Source: Tridacna crocea
Taxonomy: Eukaryota; Mollusca; Bivalvia; Cardiida; Cardiidae
NCBI GenBank assembly: GCA_943736015.1
Contig: OX031072.1
Coordinates: 15,031,501 to 15,095,500, forward strand
Direction of reading: 5' to 3'
DNA length: 64,000 bases
Part shown: positions 43,901-56,073 of the stretch, one piece after another
Layout: the number at the start of each line of letters is the position of its first letter
How positions within the stretch are numbered: the stretch's first letter is position 1
Program-made: the position numbers and the translations under genes
The notes under the pieces: generated by a model
The model's input: the letters and a program-made list of their open reading frames with translations, nothing else
Told to the model about the DNA's origin: nothing
Databases searched by the model: none

Positions 43901-46900
43901 TGAAGTGTCTTTCCCAAGGACACTTACGTGTTAAAACCAGTGGAGCCAGTAAGGCTCGAACCCGGAGTCTCTAGGTCACGAGTCCTACACTTTACCATTG
44001 AGCCACACAGTTCTGATAATTTGTTTATTATAGAGTATGACGGAGATGCACTAAGCCTCCTTTTGCCAGAGCATGTCTCAACCGCAATTTGTCTCGACTG
44101 AATGACAAACTTTAACTTGACAATTCATGCGTTTATAAATACGGGCGATAGAATTGCACAGTTTTTTGGCTGATTTCGTCAAAGTTTAGCGAACTTCATA
44201 TATATATCCTATTGCACAATTTTTGGGCTAATTTCGTCTGAGTTTAGCGAACATCATACATGTATATCTCTCGCGCCCCTTTGCTCCCTCTCTCTCTCTA
44301 TTCGATTTTCTCCCCCTTCCTCTCACCCCGAACCTCCCTTCCCCTCCTACCTCTCTCTCTCTCTCTCTCCCTTTCTCTCTGTCTCTGTCTGTCCCTCTGT
44401 CTGTCTGATTCTCTCTGTATCTCTGTCTTTCTCTCTGTCTGTATGTCTGTCTGTCTGTCTGTCTGTCTCTCTGTCTCTGTGAGAAAAGTAGTCGGTGGCT
44501 TTGGAAAGAAAGTAGTATTAGCACTGGTATGAGAAAGCCAGGAAATACATGTGCGTCACCGACCGCCATGATATGACCTTAGTTGTTATAGTGGCGTTAA
44601 ACTCCAACACAACCAACCAACCAACTCTCGCTCTCTCTGCTTGTGTGTCTCTCTCCAGTAATTTCTTTTTGTTTCAAAGTGTTTCTGGTCTTTCAAATAC
44701 TGTTCGTTACATGTATATCTGAAACACATTCATAATGTCGTCCGCAAAATTTTTTAAACCGCAAAAACTAAAAAAAAGATATGTTTGATACAGAATTTAT
44801 ATCGTCTCAAATTACTTCTAAAACTTCGTAACTACAGCTTCTTTCAAGCTGTAGTTATAAGGTTTTTGAGGTAAACCAGCTGTAGTTACGAGGTTTTTGA
44901 AGTAAACCGACGCTATGAATACCTTTTATTTTAGCCATCCTCTGTGAAAAGGGGGCTTATAGCGTAAGAAAGAAAAAAGTCTTTAATTAATGTTATCGAC
45001 CCACGTCAGCCCCGCGCAAACGGCTTGATGACTTCTACCGTATCATAACTGGCTTACAACACGCGAAAAGGGACATTCGGACATCTGCGTAAAGTGTCGT
45101 CTCGGATCAGCCTGCGCAGTCCGCGCAGGCTAATCCGAGACGGCACTTTCCGTTTATATGACTTTTTCTGTTCTGCAGAAGTCTACTGAAGGAAAAATTC
45201 TAATGAAGACGTGAAGTGCCGTCTCGGATCAGCCTGCGCGGACTGCGCAGGCTGATCAGAGACGACACTTTACGCAGATGTCCGAATGCAAGCCAATTAT
45301 ATCACGGACACGCATAAAGCCCCCTTCTGGCAGAGCATGGATTATTTTTAATTTTCTGATATTTTCATCTTTTTATAAATGGCCTGCATTACGCGAAAAG
45401 GGGCATTCGAAAGTTTGCGTATTTAAAGTGTCGTCTCTGATCAGCTTGCGCAGTCCGTGCAGGCCAATCCGATACGACGCTTTCCGGTTGTATGTAATTT
45501 TCTGTTTAGCAGAAGTCTAGAGTAGATCTAGCATAAAAGCTAATGTAGTCATAAAGTGCCATCTCGGATCTGCCTGCGCGGACTGTTCAGGCTGATCCGA
45601 GTCGTCACTTTACGCATGCATATGTCCGAATACCCCTTTTCGTGTGTTGCAAGTCATTTAAACCATTACCACACAATCCCTGAGAAAGAAGCCTTTAGAA
45701 AACATTGTTGGAAAAGAGAAAATGCTGATAACCAGCATTTTCTCCTTTTCCCATAATGTTTTTTCTACTCTTCACAAAACAAATTTCAAATTTTTAGCCG
45801 CTTTTATTTTGTCGTCTGCAAATGCTTCCGACTTTCACCTAATATTTTCCCTCTCTTTTCACACAAATATAGAGAATATTGCGACAACGACAATCTTTAC
45901 TGTGATTATGGATGCTGCAACGAAGGATGCTGCGATGATTACGACAATGGACTGTAAGTGATGAAGTCATAACTAACGCAAGCACTCTCGTTAGCCATTG
46001 TAATGTATTCCATTGAAATTTTTATTTCTAAGAGTAAGGGAAGCTTTAGGAAATCCCGAATGTTCACAGTTGATCAGGGCCGTTATTCACGAAATATTCT
46101 GAAGAAGGTTCTCAGACTTTTTCTCCAGAAATTTCTTAATCTTGGGGATTAAAAAAAACCTCCTGATTGGCCAAACTCGATTAAATAGTTTAGGCAACCA
46201 GAAGTCAGAACATCTCTCATTTTCAAAATTTAGAAAATCCTAGAGAATAAGACTGATAATGTTATTAAGAATGGTTAGTGAACATGGACTGGTGTTCACG
46301 AATTATTCTAAACTGTATTCTTTGACTTGTTCTATGTTTAGAAAGTTACTCAGTTTCTGATTGGCTAAACCATTTGGTTTAGCCAATCAGAAACCGTTGT
46401 TTGTTACTTTCAAAATTTGAAAAATCTTGGGCATAGTCTATGAATGTGATTAGTGGTGGTTTGTGAATATAAGCCCAGAAATCCTTATTTAACCTTTTAC
46501 CAAACAATTCCTGGTTTTTACGACCCTGACATAGAAGCATTTTGAAAACATTGTGGGAGAAGGAGAAAATGTAAGGTAACTAGCATTTTCTCCTTTTTCA
46601 ACCATGTTTTCTACACCGCTGGAAACAAATTCCAATTTTTGAGTTAAGCTTATTTTGTCGTCTGCATGTGCCTTCAATTTGGACAAGATCAAAATTTTGT
46701 CGTCTTGTAAAGGGTTAACCGGATGGTTTTAACTCTTTCCCAAACAATCCCTGGTTTTCACGCCCTGAGAGAGAAGCCTTTTGAAAACATTGTGGGAAAA
46801 GGAGAAAATGCTGGTAACCAGCATTTTCTCCTTTTCCCACAATGTTTTCTATCCTGCTGGAAACAAATTTCAGTCTTTGACTTACTTTTATTTTCACATC

Positions 46901-49900
46901 TGCACATGCTCTCAATTTGGGCCAGTCTAAAATTTTGCCATTTGGTAAAGAATTACTCAACAATATCTCGCGACAACACCTTTAGTATTTTCTAATGCAT
47001 TTTGAGTTATCTACACAATCTAGGGTTTGGATTCACACGTACATGTAGATTAGATCTATAAAGATTGTTAAAACACTTAATCATCAATGCAATTTTCGAG
47101 CAAAGTTTTTATTGGTTTTGAACACCGTCTTGATTCTTTTTATTTCAACTTAATGATTTGTCGTCTGCAAATACCATCAAAATGGACGAGTTTAATGATT
47201 CTTTTTTTTTTTTTGTTTGGTATAAAGTGCCTCCCCCCTCAAAAAATGTCTTTTCAACCATTGTAGATCAAGCTCAGACGGCACAAAACGTGGAATTATT
47301 CGTATTTCTAGACTTTAATGTCTTTAGGAGATTATTCGGCGTTAAGGCAAAAGCGATTTGGGCTCCAACTGTATGGGGGATTTTTTTTGTTTTCGGTGAT
47401 AGAAATTCATTTCACCGAGTGAACATCATCGGTATTATTTTCACCAGTGGCGATCTTTTAACAACCCCCCCCCCGAAAGAATATATTTTATTTTCACTTC
47501 TGACCCCTTTTTGATAGGATTTCGTCAAATCAAGGAGAGTTGTTCTCAGAATATCCCCGTGGCCTGCCCCACATAGGAACGCACTACAATATTACGTAAA
47601 GCGCGAAAAACGCAGGATCAGTGCGTGTTAATTACGTCATATTCTTACGAACAAAGTCCGTAACAAAGAAACAAATGAATAAATGCATGGCAGAAATAAG
47701 GGTCTGAGCAGGATTCGAACCCCGGAACTCCCGGACGCAAGACCAATACCCTAACCACTGAGCCAAAGAGATACCTCCCTGACGCAGTAGCCAGGTATTG
47801 TATTTTAAATCGGGAGAATGCCATGCAGGAAGGAGTGGTCTCCCGTAACAATATTTTCCTCTGATTAGATAGCACGCGCTGTTTACCTAGGAAACAAGAG
47901 CGCGGGAACTACTGATTCCACCTTCAATTGAAGATTTAGAGAATATGAAATAGGTATTTTTCACCGTTCGTAAAGTTCTACGAAATATCAAACCACATTC
48001 CTCCATTATTTCACGATAATCTACAGCAAAGCATAAAGTAATATCTATTATGTTTTAACAGATCGAATGGTGGTCTTGCTGGCATCATTGTGGCAGTCAT
48101 TATTTTGAAAATGCTGCTCTGGTTTGCCTGCTGCAGGATAATTCGCCGGCGCCGACAGACGGTCATTGTTCAGAGAGTGATGGTTCCCCAGACTACAGGT
48201 AAGACTCTTCGTAAAAATGTACGAGGGTTGTCCGAAATGTACGTGGAGTTTTTCCTACAACGCATCTATTTAATCCTTTCCCAAACGACAAACTTTTGGA
48301 CTAGACCAAATTGAAAACATTTGCAGACGATAATTCAACTCTTGCTGAGAAGATGATTTGTATCTATGATAGGGTAGAAAACATTGTGGAAAAAGGAGAA
48401 AATGCTGGTTACCAGCATTTTCTCAGGCTTTTCCCACAATGTTTTTAAAAGGCTACTGTTTTAGACCCGTAAAAACCAGGGATTGTTTTGGAAAAGGTTA
48501 ATAACAATTTAATATCAAAATTTGGTGACGTCTTATTCTATAGATAAATGCTACTAATTTCATCTGAGTAAAAGTTTACAAAGAATTTCGAAAGATATAA
48601 AAATAACATCACTGGCTGCTATCCGGCGCGCGAGCGCGACAAGACCACTTTGATGTCTCTTTGAAAAATCATCTTAAAACTTTTTTCCACCCAGTCACCA
48701 CCAGTATGTATCCATTTTCTATAACAGACATGTTCTCCATGGCAACGTCGAAATTGTTTACCGAAGGCAGGTAAGACACAAACTTAAGTAATTCCATGTC
48801 AAGACCGTTGTCTGCGCATGTCATATTCTTCGAAGATTCTACCTGTCATATATGACGTATCACTAGCCCCAACAGCGGGCTGACTGTAATATTACTCTCC
48901 ATTAAGTAGTAATGTAGAAAAATAGATTTTATCAATACGTTTGAGGAGAAATGAGACCTGCTTTAGCTCCAGATCTCTCTAGACTGCTGATCATGGCTGA
49001 GTGAATTGCACGAGGTAGCGTTTTATTGAGTAAACGTTTATTTTAGTTTGAAATTCAAAGTAACGGTTGTCGCGTAGGAAAATGGTTCGGTTCTGTACCC
49101 AGGGTGCCAAAATTAGATAGATGAGTATTTAAAGAATGCCATCTAGCGGGAGATAATGACGTCAAGACATCTTGTGCAATGTAAAAATCCCGGCCCTTTG
49201 GATGCGCCATGCAAAATATGAGTTATGCTTTGTGATAAGGGGGCTTAATGCATCTGCAAAATGGTTCGGCCCTTGTCAGCCTGCGCGGACTGCGCAGGCT
49301 GACATGGGCCGAACCATTTTGCTATCTTTGATTCTTTTTAGCGTGTCAAAGTATCGGTATACCTCATGATACAAAAATGGGACAAAAATGGATTTTTCGG
49401 GGCTTTATAATATTGAATATTGTGATAACTGCTTGGTATATATCATGCATGCATCAAGGTGATGCATTCATGAAGCCCCCCTGTTCCCGGAATACCATAA
49501 CTCATATCTTTTAGTCAGAAAATGCATGATACTTCGACAGGCTGTCATTGTTGAGGGGGGTAAATACCCCATACTACAAGTAGGTGTTGCGTATAAAAAT
49601 ATACTTTGAATGGTTAAAAGTCGGGCTTGTATACTCTACTACAAAATAGTCACGGGGATAGGCGGGCACTCGGCAGCACTACTCGAGAGTAAAGGTGTTG
49701 GACGTGTGTAAGATCATCATCATCATCGTCATCATCACCATCATCATAATCATCACAACATCATCATCATCATCACAACCACCATCATCATCATTATCAA
49801 CATCATCACCACCAAAGCAACCATTGATCACAACCACCACCTACACCACACATACGACATCATCATCATCATCATCAACACCATCATCATTGTCTTTTCA

Positions 49901-50352
49901 GACGTAAAAGAAGAAAAACATTTTTTACAGAGTATATTTTGCGCTGAAAACCTTACCTAATTACCAAACGAAAATATTTTAGGCTTGTCCAAATCGAAAG
50001 GATTTGCAGACGACAAAATAAAAGTGACTGAAAATTTGAAATTTGTTTTGTAAAGGATAGAAAACATTGTAGGAAAAGGAGAAAATGCTGGTTACCAGCA
50101 TTTTCTCCTTTTCCTACAATGTTTTCTAAAGGCTTCTTTCTCGGGGGCGTCAAAAGTAGGATTAGTGTGGTAATGGGTTAATATGACTTCAACTTGTTTT
50201 TTACAGTGAGTGTAAGCAGCAACAACCAATACCATGCGGGATATGATCAGGCTGCTGCCATGGCAATGTCCCAACCGCCGAGACCGAGTCCAGGAGTTAT
50301 GGCCCCTCCACCCTACAAGCAGCCGTCAGCCATTCCTCCACCAAAATATTGA
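40936..50352 (+). CDS. CYYR1-like small type I membrane protein, copy 3 (five exons, 143 aa)
   Basis: Exons: 40936-40996, 41927-41933 (7 nt), 45873-45953, 48062-48198, 50207-50352. Exon 1 is identical to copy 1, exon 4 identical to copy 2, and exon 3 is the 81-nt type with one change from copy 2 (Gly to Glu after CCN). In exon 5 the motif is PPPYK (Glu to Lys after the PPPY). An 8-bp deletion at the stop adds one Tyr, so the protein ends PPPKY with TGA at 50350-50352. Otherwise intact, with the same signal peptide, six-Cys ectodomain, Lys-containing transmembrane helix and RRRR block. Confidence 0.8.
43338..43558. repeat. TTAA-flanked hairpin MITE, intron 2, copy 3
   Basis: Paralogue of 12748-12968; TTAA at 43334-43337 and 43559-43562. 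Confidence 0.85.
44282..44480. repeat. Polypyrimidine microsatellite, copy 3
   Basis: Shorter TCTG run than copy 2, otherwise the same arrangement, followed by the SINE fragment 44484-44630. Confidence 0.85.
45057..45652. repeat. Two GC-rich long-inverted-repeat elements, intron 2, copy 3
   Basis: Paralogues of 15104-15354 and 15455-15710. Confidence 0.7.
46493..46953. repeat. Pair of hairpin MITEs, intron 3, copy 3
   Basis: 46493-46714 and 46733-46953. Confidence 0.75.
47644..47850 (-). mobile_element. Solo LTR of the TRIM, copy 3
   Basis: A single 207-bp LTR at the site occupied by the complete element in copy 2, with the same ATATT duplication (47639-47643 and 47851-47855). Confidence 0.85.
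48806..49158 (+). mobile_element. 353-bp retroposon-like element, copy 3
   Basis: Same insertion as 33687-34039; left duplication mutated to ATGTCAAGAC, right ACGTCAAGAC. Confidence 0.8.
49957..50177. mobile_element. Hairpin MITE before exon 5, copy 3
   Basis: Same insertion as 34840-35060; left TTAA mutated to TTAC. Confidence 0.8.
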
Positions 50353-50485
50353 ATTTCCATAACTTTTTCCAGACGACAAAATTATAGGCTGGACCAAATT
50401 TAAAACATTTGCAGTCGACAAATTAGATATTAGCCGTGATCTGACTACAGAGAGCTTAATGCATCTCTGTGATTCATTACATTAA

Positions 50486-50847
50486 GGTAAGACCTGTGTA
50501 AAGGAAAACAGCTATTTCCACTAAAATATCATCCTGAAAAATTAGCTACAATTAAAAATGAGTATTATTGAACTACTTTCACCTCTTCATTTTGTCCATT
50601 TTTTCCTTCTTCGAATTATCATTTATAAATCTGAAACCACTATATTCTTAATTCAAATAGAGATAATAATTACCTCCCTTTTCAGAAAACTAACAAAAGT
50701 ATCAAAAAATATTTTCAAGAGAGACATAAACGGAATTTCTGATCCGTTAGAAATGAGCAAAAATATTATTTCTGCATAATTCCTTATTTATCCTTATTTA
50801 TCAACCAGTTAGAATTTTCACCGGAAGTGCATTACACAGGTCTTACC
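50486..50847. mobile_element. 362-bp TTAA element in 3' UTR, copy 3
   Basis: TTAA at 50482-50485 and 50848-50851. Confidence 0.75.
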
Positions 50848-51200
50848 TTAATTTATTTTTCATTTTCAATAATAGCCGACCGAATCATGATGTACCCTGG
50901 TCCTTTGACATGCAGAGAATTGACCAGAATAAAGAGATCAGTTGATGAAAGTGTCTGAATTATTGTGGGAAAAGGAGAAAGTGCTGGTTAATAGTATTAT
51001 CTCCATTTCCCACAATGTTTTTGAAGACCTTTTACCTATGGATCATTAACATACATGATTAGCGGAATAAACTTGTATCAAATGTTCTAATATTTAAGCT
51101 ATCCTAACGAAAAAGGGTACTTGAAAACATTTTTGGAAAAGGAGAAAACGCTGATTACCGGCTTTATCTCCTTTACCAACAATGGTTTTTCCGCCTTTAA

Positions 51201-51419
51201 CCCTTTACCACACAATCCTTAGTTGACGACCCCGAGATATAAGCCTTTTGAAAACATTGTGGGAAAAGGAGAAAATGCTGGTAACCAGCATTTTCTCCTT
51301 TTTCTCACAATGTTTTCCACCCTTCCCAAAACAAATTTCTATTTTTGAGTCACTTTAATTTTATCGTCAGCTAATGCTTTCAATTTGGACCAGTCTAAAA
51401 TTTTGTCGTCTGGTAAAGA
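51201..51419. repeat. Hairpin MITE, spacer 3
   Basis: Paralogue of 20409-20624. Confidence 0.75.
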
Positions 51420-52442
51420 GTTACAGACAAAATTCCTTTCATAGAGAATCAAGTAATTTATCGTCTGCAAATACTTTCCATTTGAACCAGCCTATAATTT
51501 TATCGTCTGCTATTCTTTGACATTCAACTACAAAGCACATGTGATACAGGGCTCCCAAGTTATAGATCTAGTAGTTGAAGGAAAAAAATTCATACATTAT
51601 AATATATAGATTTTTTTTTTTCATAACATGAAAAACATTGTAGAAAAAGAGCAATTGCTTATGACAAGTTTTACTTTTTTCCCCACACCGAATTCTTAGC
51701 AAGGAACATCAACAGTTCTAAATGAAGAAATAAACGATAATAAATTATGCGGCAAAGAGGCAGTTGCCACTGTGCTATTCATAGTAACGGTGTTGAAAAT
51801 TTCACAATTCCGTAATACACACCGGCGATGCACCAATATGCTTTCATATGTAATCCGTGATCGACCAAGGAAAATTTTATGATTCTATGATGGATCAATA
51901 ATAATTCAAAGGCCTGTGATTAAACCAAGTAAGCCATCATGTAATCATGGATCCATAACGGCAATAAACTTAATCATAAGATAGACCAATCCTTGGGCAT
52001 ACTGAAAATTGACCAATAGCTAAAAGTTTCGGCCCAGGTCAGCCTGCGCGGACTGCACAGGCTGACCTAGGTCGATACTTTTTGCAAACAGAGAATGGCT
52101 CATATAGATTGGATTTTTTTCTTTCAATGATTACAAAGGCATTTCTGATGAGGTTATACTGTATATAAGGAGTTAAATGGTTCTATATTTGTATATAATT
52201 TCCTAGTTCGTTTAACTTTTTAACCCATAACCACACAATCTCTACTTTGACGAACTTGTGAAAGAATCCTTTTGAAAACATTGTGAGAAAAAGAGAAAAT
52301 GCTGGTATCAAGCATTTTCTCCTTTTCTCCCAATGTTTCCTACTCTTCCCAAAACAAACTTCAAATTTTCAGTCACATTTATTTTGTCGTCTGCAAATGC
52401 TTTCAACTTCCTATGATACTATGTATCACGGAAATACATTAA

Positions 52443-52968
52443 AGGTGGCCCTTCAGATTTTGGGACGAAAATTTTACAAGAATACAAAAATGTCATCCTT
52501 ATAATCCCACAGCCTAATAAATTTCATTCATAAAACCCCAGTAGTCGAAAACCAGCCGACAACAAGAGAAATTAGAGATTTACTACGGCCAAGGTCGACA
52601 CCGACGGGAAACACAGTCTATTTTTACATGAGCAACTCGCTCATCTACATACCGGAAATATACAGACAAAACTTCAAACATAGCGTCCGAAGAAGACATT
52701 ATGATAAATAATTACGTGTTTATGTTATGGAATTTCAGCGTCATTAGTCACGTGTCAGTCACTTAACATTCCCACAATGCTTTTTTGAAATTTTTGGCGG
52801 GAAATCTAAATATAGCTTAAGAGGCTACGTAGCCTTTTAAGGGAATACCATCAAAAAATATTTCTTTGTAATTGTATGATTCTTGATTGTTGATGATTTG
52901 TATCGTTTTTTCAGTGATATGTATTTTTTTTCAATATGATGGGATGTGAAAATTCTAAATACCCACCT
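52443..52968. mobile_element. TTAA-flanked element of about 526 bp, spacer 3
   Basis: TTAA at 52439-52442 and 52969-52972. Confidence 0.75.
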
Positions 52969-52972
52969 TTAA

Positions 52973-53181
52973 CCCTTTACCCCATTAGGCATTTCTACGG
53001 TATCTCAAATTGACCCTAAATAACAGCAAGGCTGAAGCAGTTTCTTATGTGTATATGACACCCTTTGATAGCATAGAAAACATTGTAACAAAAGGCTTAA
53101 TTGCTCGTCACGAGCAATTCACCTTTTGCCACAGTGTTTTCCAAAGGCTCCTACAAGCAATGTGTAGAAATGAGTAATGGG
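52973..53181. repeat. 'GCCAC' hairpin MITE, spacer 3
   Basis: TTAA at 52969-52972 and 53182-53185. Confidence 0.8.
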
Positions 53182-53373
53182 TTAAGCCCCTTTTTGTAAG
53201 GGAATGGCTCATGTACTTCGGGCTGACAGCGTTGAAGATAATCCATTGCTAATTTTCCCGTGATGTTTTCAAATGTAGTCTTCTTAATCGAAGTAAAACG
53301 TCAAAACATTTCGGATATAAAAATTCTCTCTCAGAGATCCGTAGGAAAAACGTACCGTTATATATTTAGCCAG

Positions 53374-53811
53374 TTGGTTGGTTGTATTGGGGTTTAACGC
53401 CACTTTAACCCTTTACTCCATAGATACTCATTTCTACGCATTGCTTGTGGGATCCTTAGGAAAACATCGTGGCAAATGGTGAAATTGCTCGTGACGAGCA
53501 ATTTCACTTTTTGCCACAATATTTTCTATACTATCAAAAGGTGTCATATACACATAAGAAACGGCTCCATCCTTGCTGTTATTTAGGGTCAGTTAGAGAT
53601 AACATAGAATTGCCTTATGGGGTAAAGGGTTAACAGCTAAGGTCATATCATGGCGGTCGGTGACGCACCTGTGTTTCCTGGCTTTCCCATACCGGTACTA
53701 ACACTACTTTCTTTCCAAAGCCACCGACTACTTTTCTCACATGCTTCAGCAGAGGTGAGAGGCGAAAATACGCCGGAAAGAAAGTTCGCCTCAACCGGGT
53801 ATCGAACTCGC
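53374..53811 (-). mobile_element. SINE with nested MITE, spacer 3
   Basis: Target duplication 53360-53373 (one mismatch) and 53812-53825; nested MITE 53409-53629. Confidence 0.75.
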
Positions 53812-54390
53812 ATATATTTAGACAGACAACATGATGTAAATAAGTTAGCACTGCTAGTTTTGTTGAAAACTTGTTCTTATTTTCCTTTGTTCGTTTTTTT
53901 GTGTAATCAAGTTTTTTTTTAATCTGTATATGCTTTTGTCTGTCTTCAAAAAATAAATTCACACCTTTTAAATTCATGTCTGATTGTTTGATTCTATTTA
54001 GTTCAAGTTCCGAAACTGGAGTTTCCGGTGCTATTGGTACAAGATCAAGAGATATTTTTGTGTGTGTGAAAAATCGAAATTTGCTTTATGCTTTTCGGTA
54101 GTTAATCGAAAAATAATATTGAACTATTGTCTGTTAATGAGCAAAGCTCGTTTTGCGGTAACACCGTCCTAGATTTTTAAAAAATACAACTCCGACTTCG
54201 TTCTGGGTTCTAGTCTAAATCTATGGGGATGACCAAAAAATCGTGTCTTCCGGTTGGTCGCATAGCTTTACCCGTAGCACAATCTTTCGCACATTTACCC
54301 AATTGGTCAAAAATGACATTATAATATTTTACCGATCGGGAACAAAAAACGTTGTCAGTTTAACGAGTAGTTTATGTAATTACCTTGGTA

Positions 54391-54437
54391 CCATGGCAAT
54401 GTCCCAGCCGCTGAGATCTGACCCCGGAGTTATGGAC
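54391..54437 (+). pseudogene. Decayed duplicate of exon 5 in spacer 3
   Basis: Same reading as 23595-23641 (MAMSQPLRSDPGVM). Confidence 0.7.
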
Positions 54438-54879
54438 TTCCATGACTCCTCACAGATTTTAAGTTTTGCTAACCTGAACGATTAACGGCGGGCATATTGG
54501 AAAATGACCAATGAATTGACAAGGGGAATCAATGTGCCTGCGAAAAGTATCGGTTCAGGTCAGCCTGCGCAGTCCGCGCAAGCTGATCTGGGCCGAAACT
54601 TCTCGCTATTGGTCAGTTTTCTGTATGTCCAAGAACTATTTTACCTCATGATTAAGTTAGTTGCTTTAAAAAAGTAACTTTTATTGATCCATAATTATGC
54701 CATGACTTGCTTGGTATCATGGGTAATCCATTTAGTCAAACAACCGTCTGGTTCAGAGGGTAGAATGGTCCTTGCACATGAAATGCAAAAAAATGAAAGG
54801 TAGCAAAAAGTTTCGGCCCATGTCAGCCTGCGCGAACTGCGCAGGCTGACATGAACCGATAGTTTTTGCAAATGCGTTA

Positions 54880-54968
54880 GTTCCCCATGTCACATTTCAT
54901 AGCTAATCTTTATGTTCCCCGTGTCACATTTCATAGCTAATCTTTATGTTCCCCATGTCACATTTCAT
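54880..54968. repeat. 34-bp minisatellite, 3 units (spacer 3)
   Basis: Same locus as 24075 and 39753. Confidence 0.8.
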
Positions 54969-55686
54969 CGCCTGAACATGCCAAGTAACATTAGGCCTAT
55001 TGATAGAAAGAAGAGTTCAATGTGTTGTAGAATTGTACTTCCATTCAAGTATTTATTTAACTACACTACGACTGTGACTACGATAATTAATATAGAATCT
55101 TGACCAACTTAGTAACAAAATTGTTCACTGTAACACAAACCCATACACTTACCGTATTTTCAGCTCAGAAGCTTAATCGTTGTATTGACTGTAGGAGCAT
55201 CTTACGTTGTAATGTAAAAATGGCAAAATATCCCTGAATAACTGCAATTTGATTTTTTATCGGTTTATAGTGCTGAGGATAATCACTGTATTGGTCATCT
55301 GACACGGCACACACTTCAGAATATTGAGTGTATATGTTTTACAAGGGTTTTTGGAGACTCCAAGTAGTGTTTTTTCAGAAATCGTAGTCCCCGGCGAAAC
55401 TTTGTTGGATTAAACGTCTTCAACAAACGATTAACCACCAAAAGAACTAGAGATTAACGTGCACTGACATCCCAGACATTCCGTGCGACAACCTGCAACT
55501 GCATATCTATTCAATAACATGTTAAAAAAATATGTTTTTGTGCTTACCTTGTGTAATCTTGTGGGCGCAGCCATGTTTTTTACTCGAACGGGTACGTAAA
55601 ATTGACAGGGACAGTAACGTTGACAAGGAGCAAGTTCGTAAGGTCTCTCCAGTGTGAAAATATGGGCTTGGTGAGATATGGCCTTC

Positions 55687-55903
55687 AACACGCGAAAAGG
55701 GAAGTACGAACATTTGCGTAAAGTGCCGTTTCGGATGAGCATGCATAATCCGATTACCGTTTTATGTCATTTTCTGTTTTGCGCAAGTCTACCATAGCAC
55801 AAAATCTAATCTAGTCGTGAAGTACCGTCTCGGAATAGCCTGCGCAGGCTAATCCGAGACGACATTTTACGCAAACGTCCGAATGCCCCTTTTGGCGTAT
55901 GCA
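55687..55903. repeat. GC-rich long-inverted-repeat element upstream of copy 4
   Basis: Paralogue of 9987-10213. Confidence 0.7.
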
Positions 55904-55937
55904 AGCGATTATTTACAACTTTTCGCCTGGTATTTGA

Positions 55938-56073
55938 TTACGTCATGTGCGCATGCGCCAGGTAGATGTTGCAAAAAGGTGAAGGTAGCCAGGTGAGATC
56001 AGTTGACAAAATATTTCACGCTCGAAAGGTCTGTGTTCTCGACAAGATAACTACAATAAATTGGTGAACGACA
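55938..56073 (+). promoter_or_regulatory. Putative promoter and 5' UTR, gene copy 4
   Basis: TTACGTCA 55938-55945 and GCGCATGCGC 55949-55958. Confidence 0.45.
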
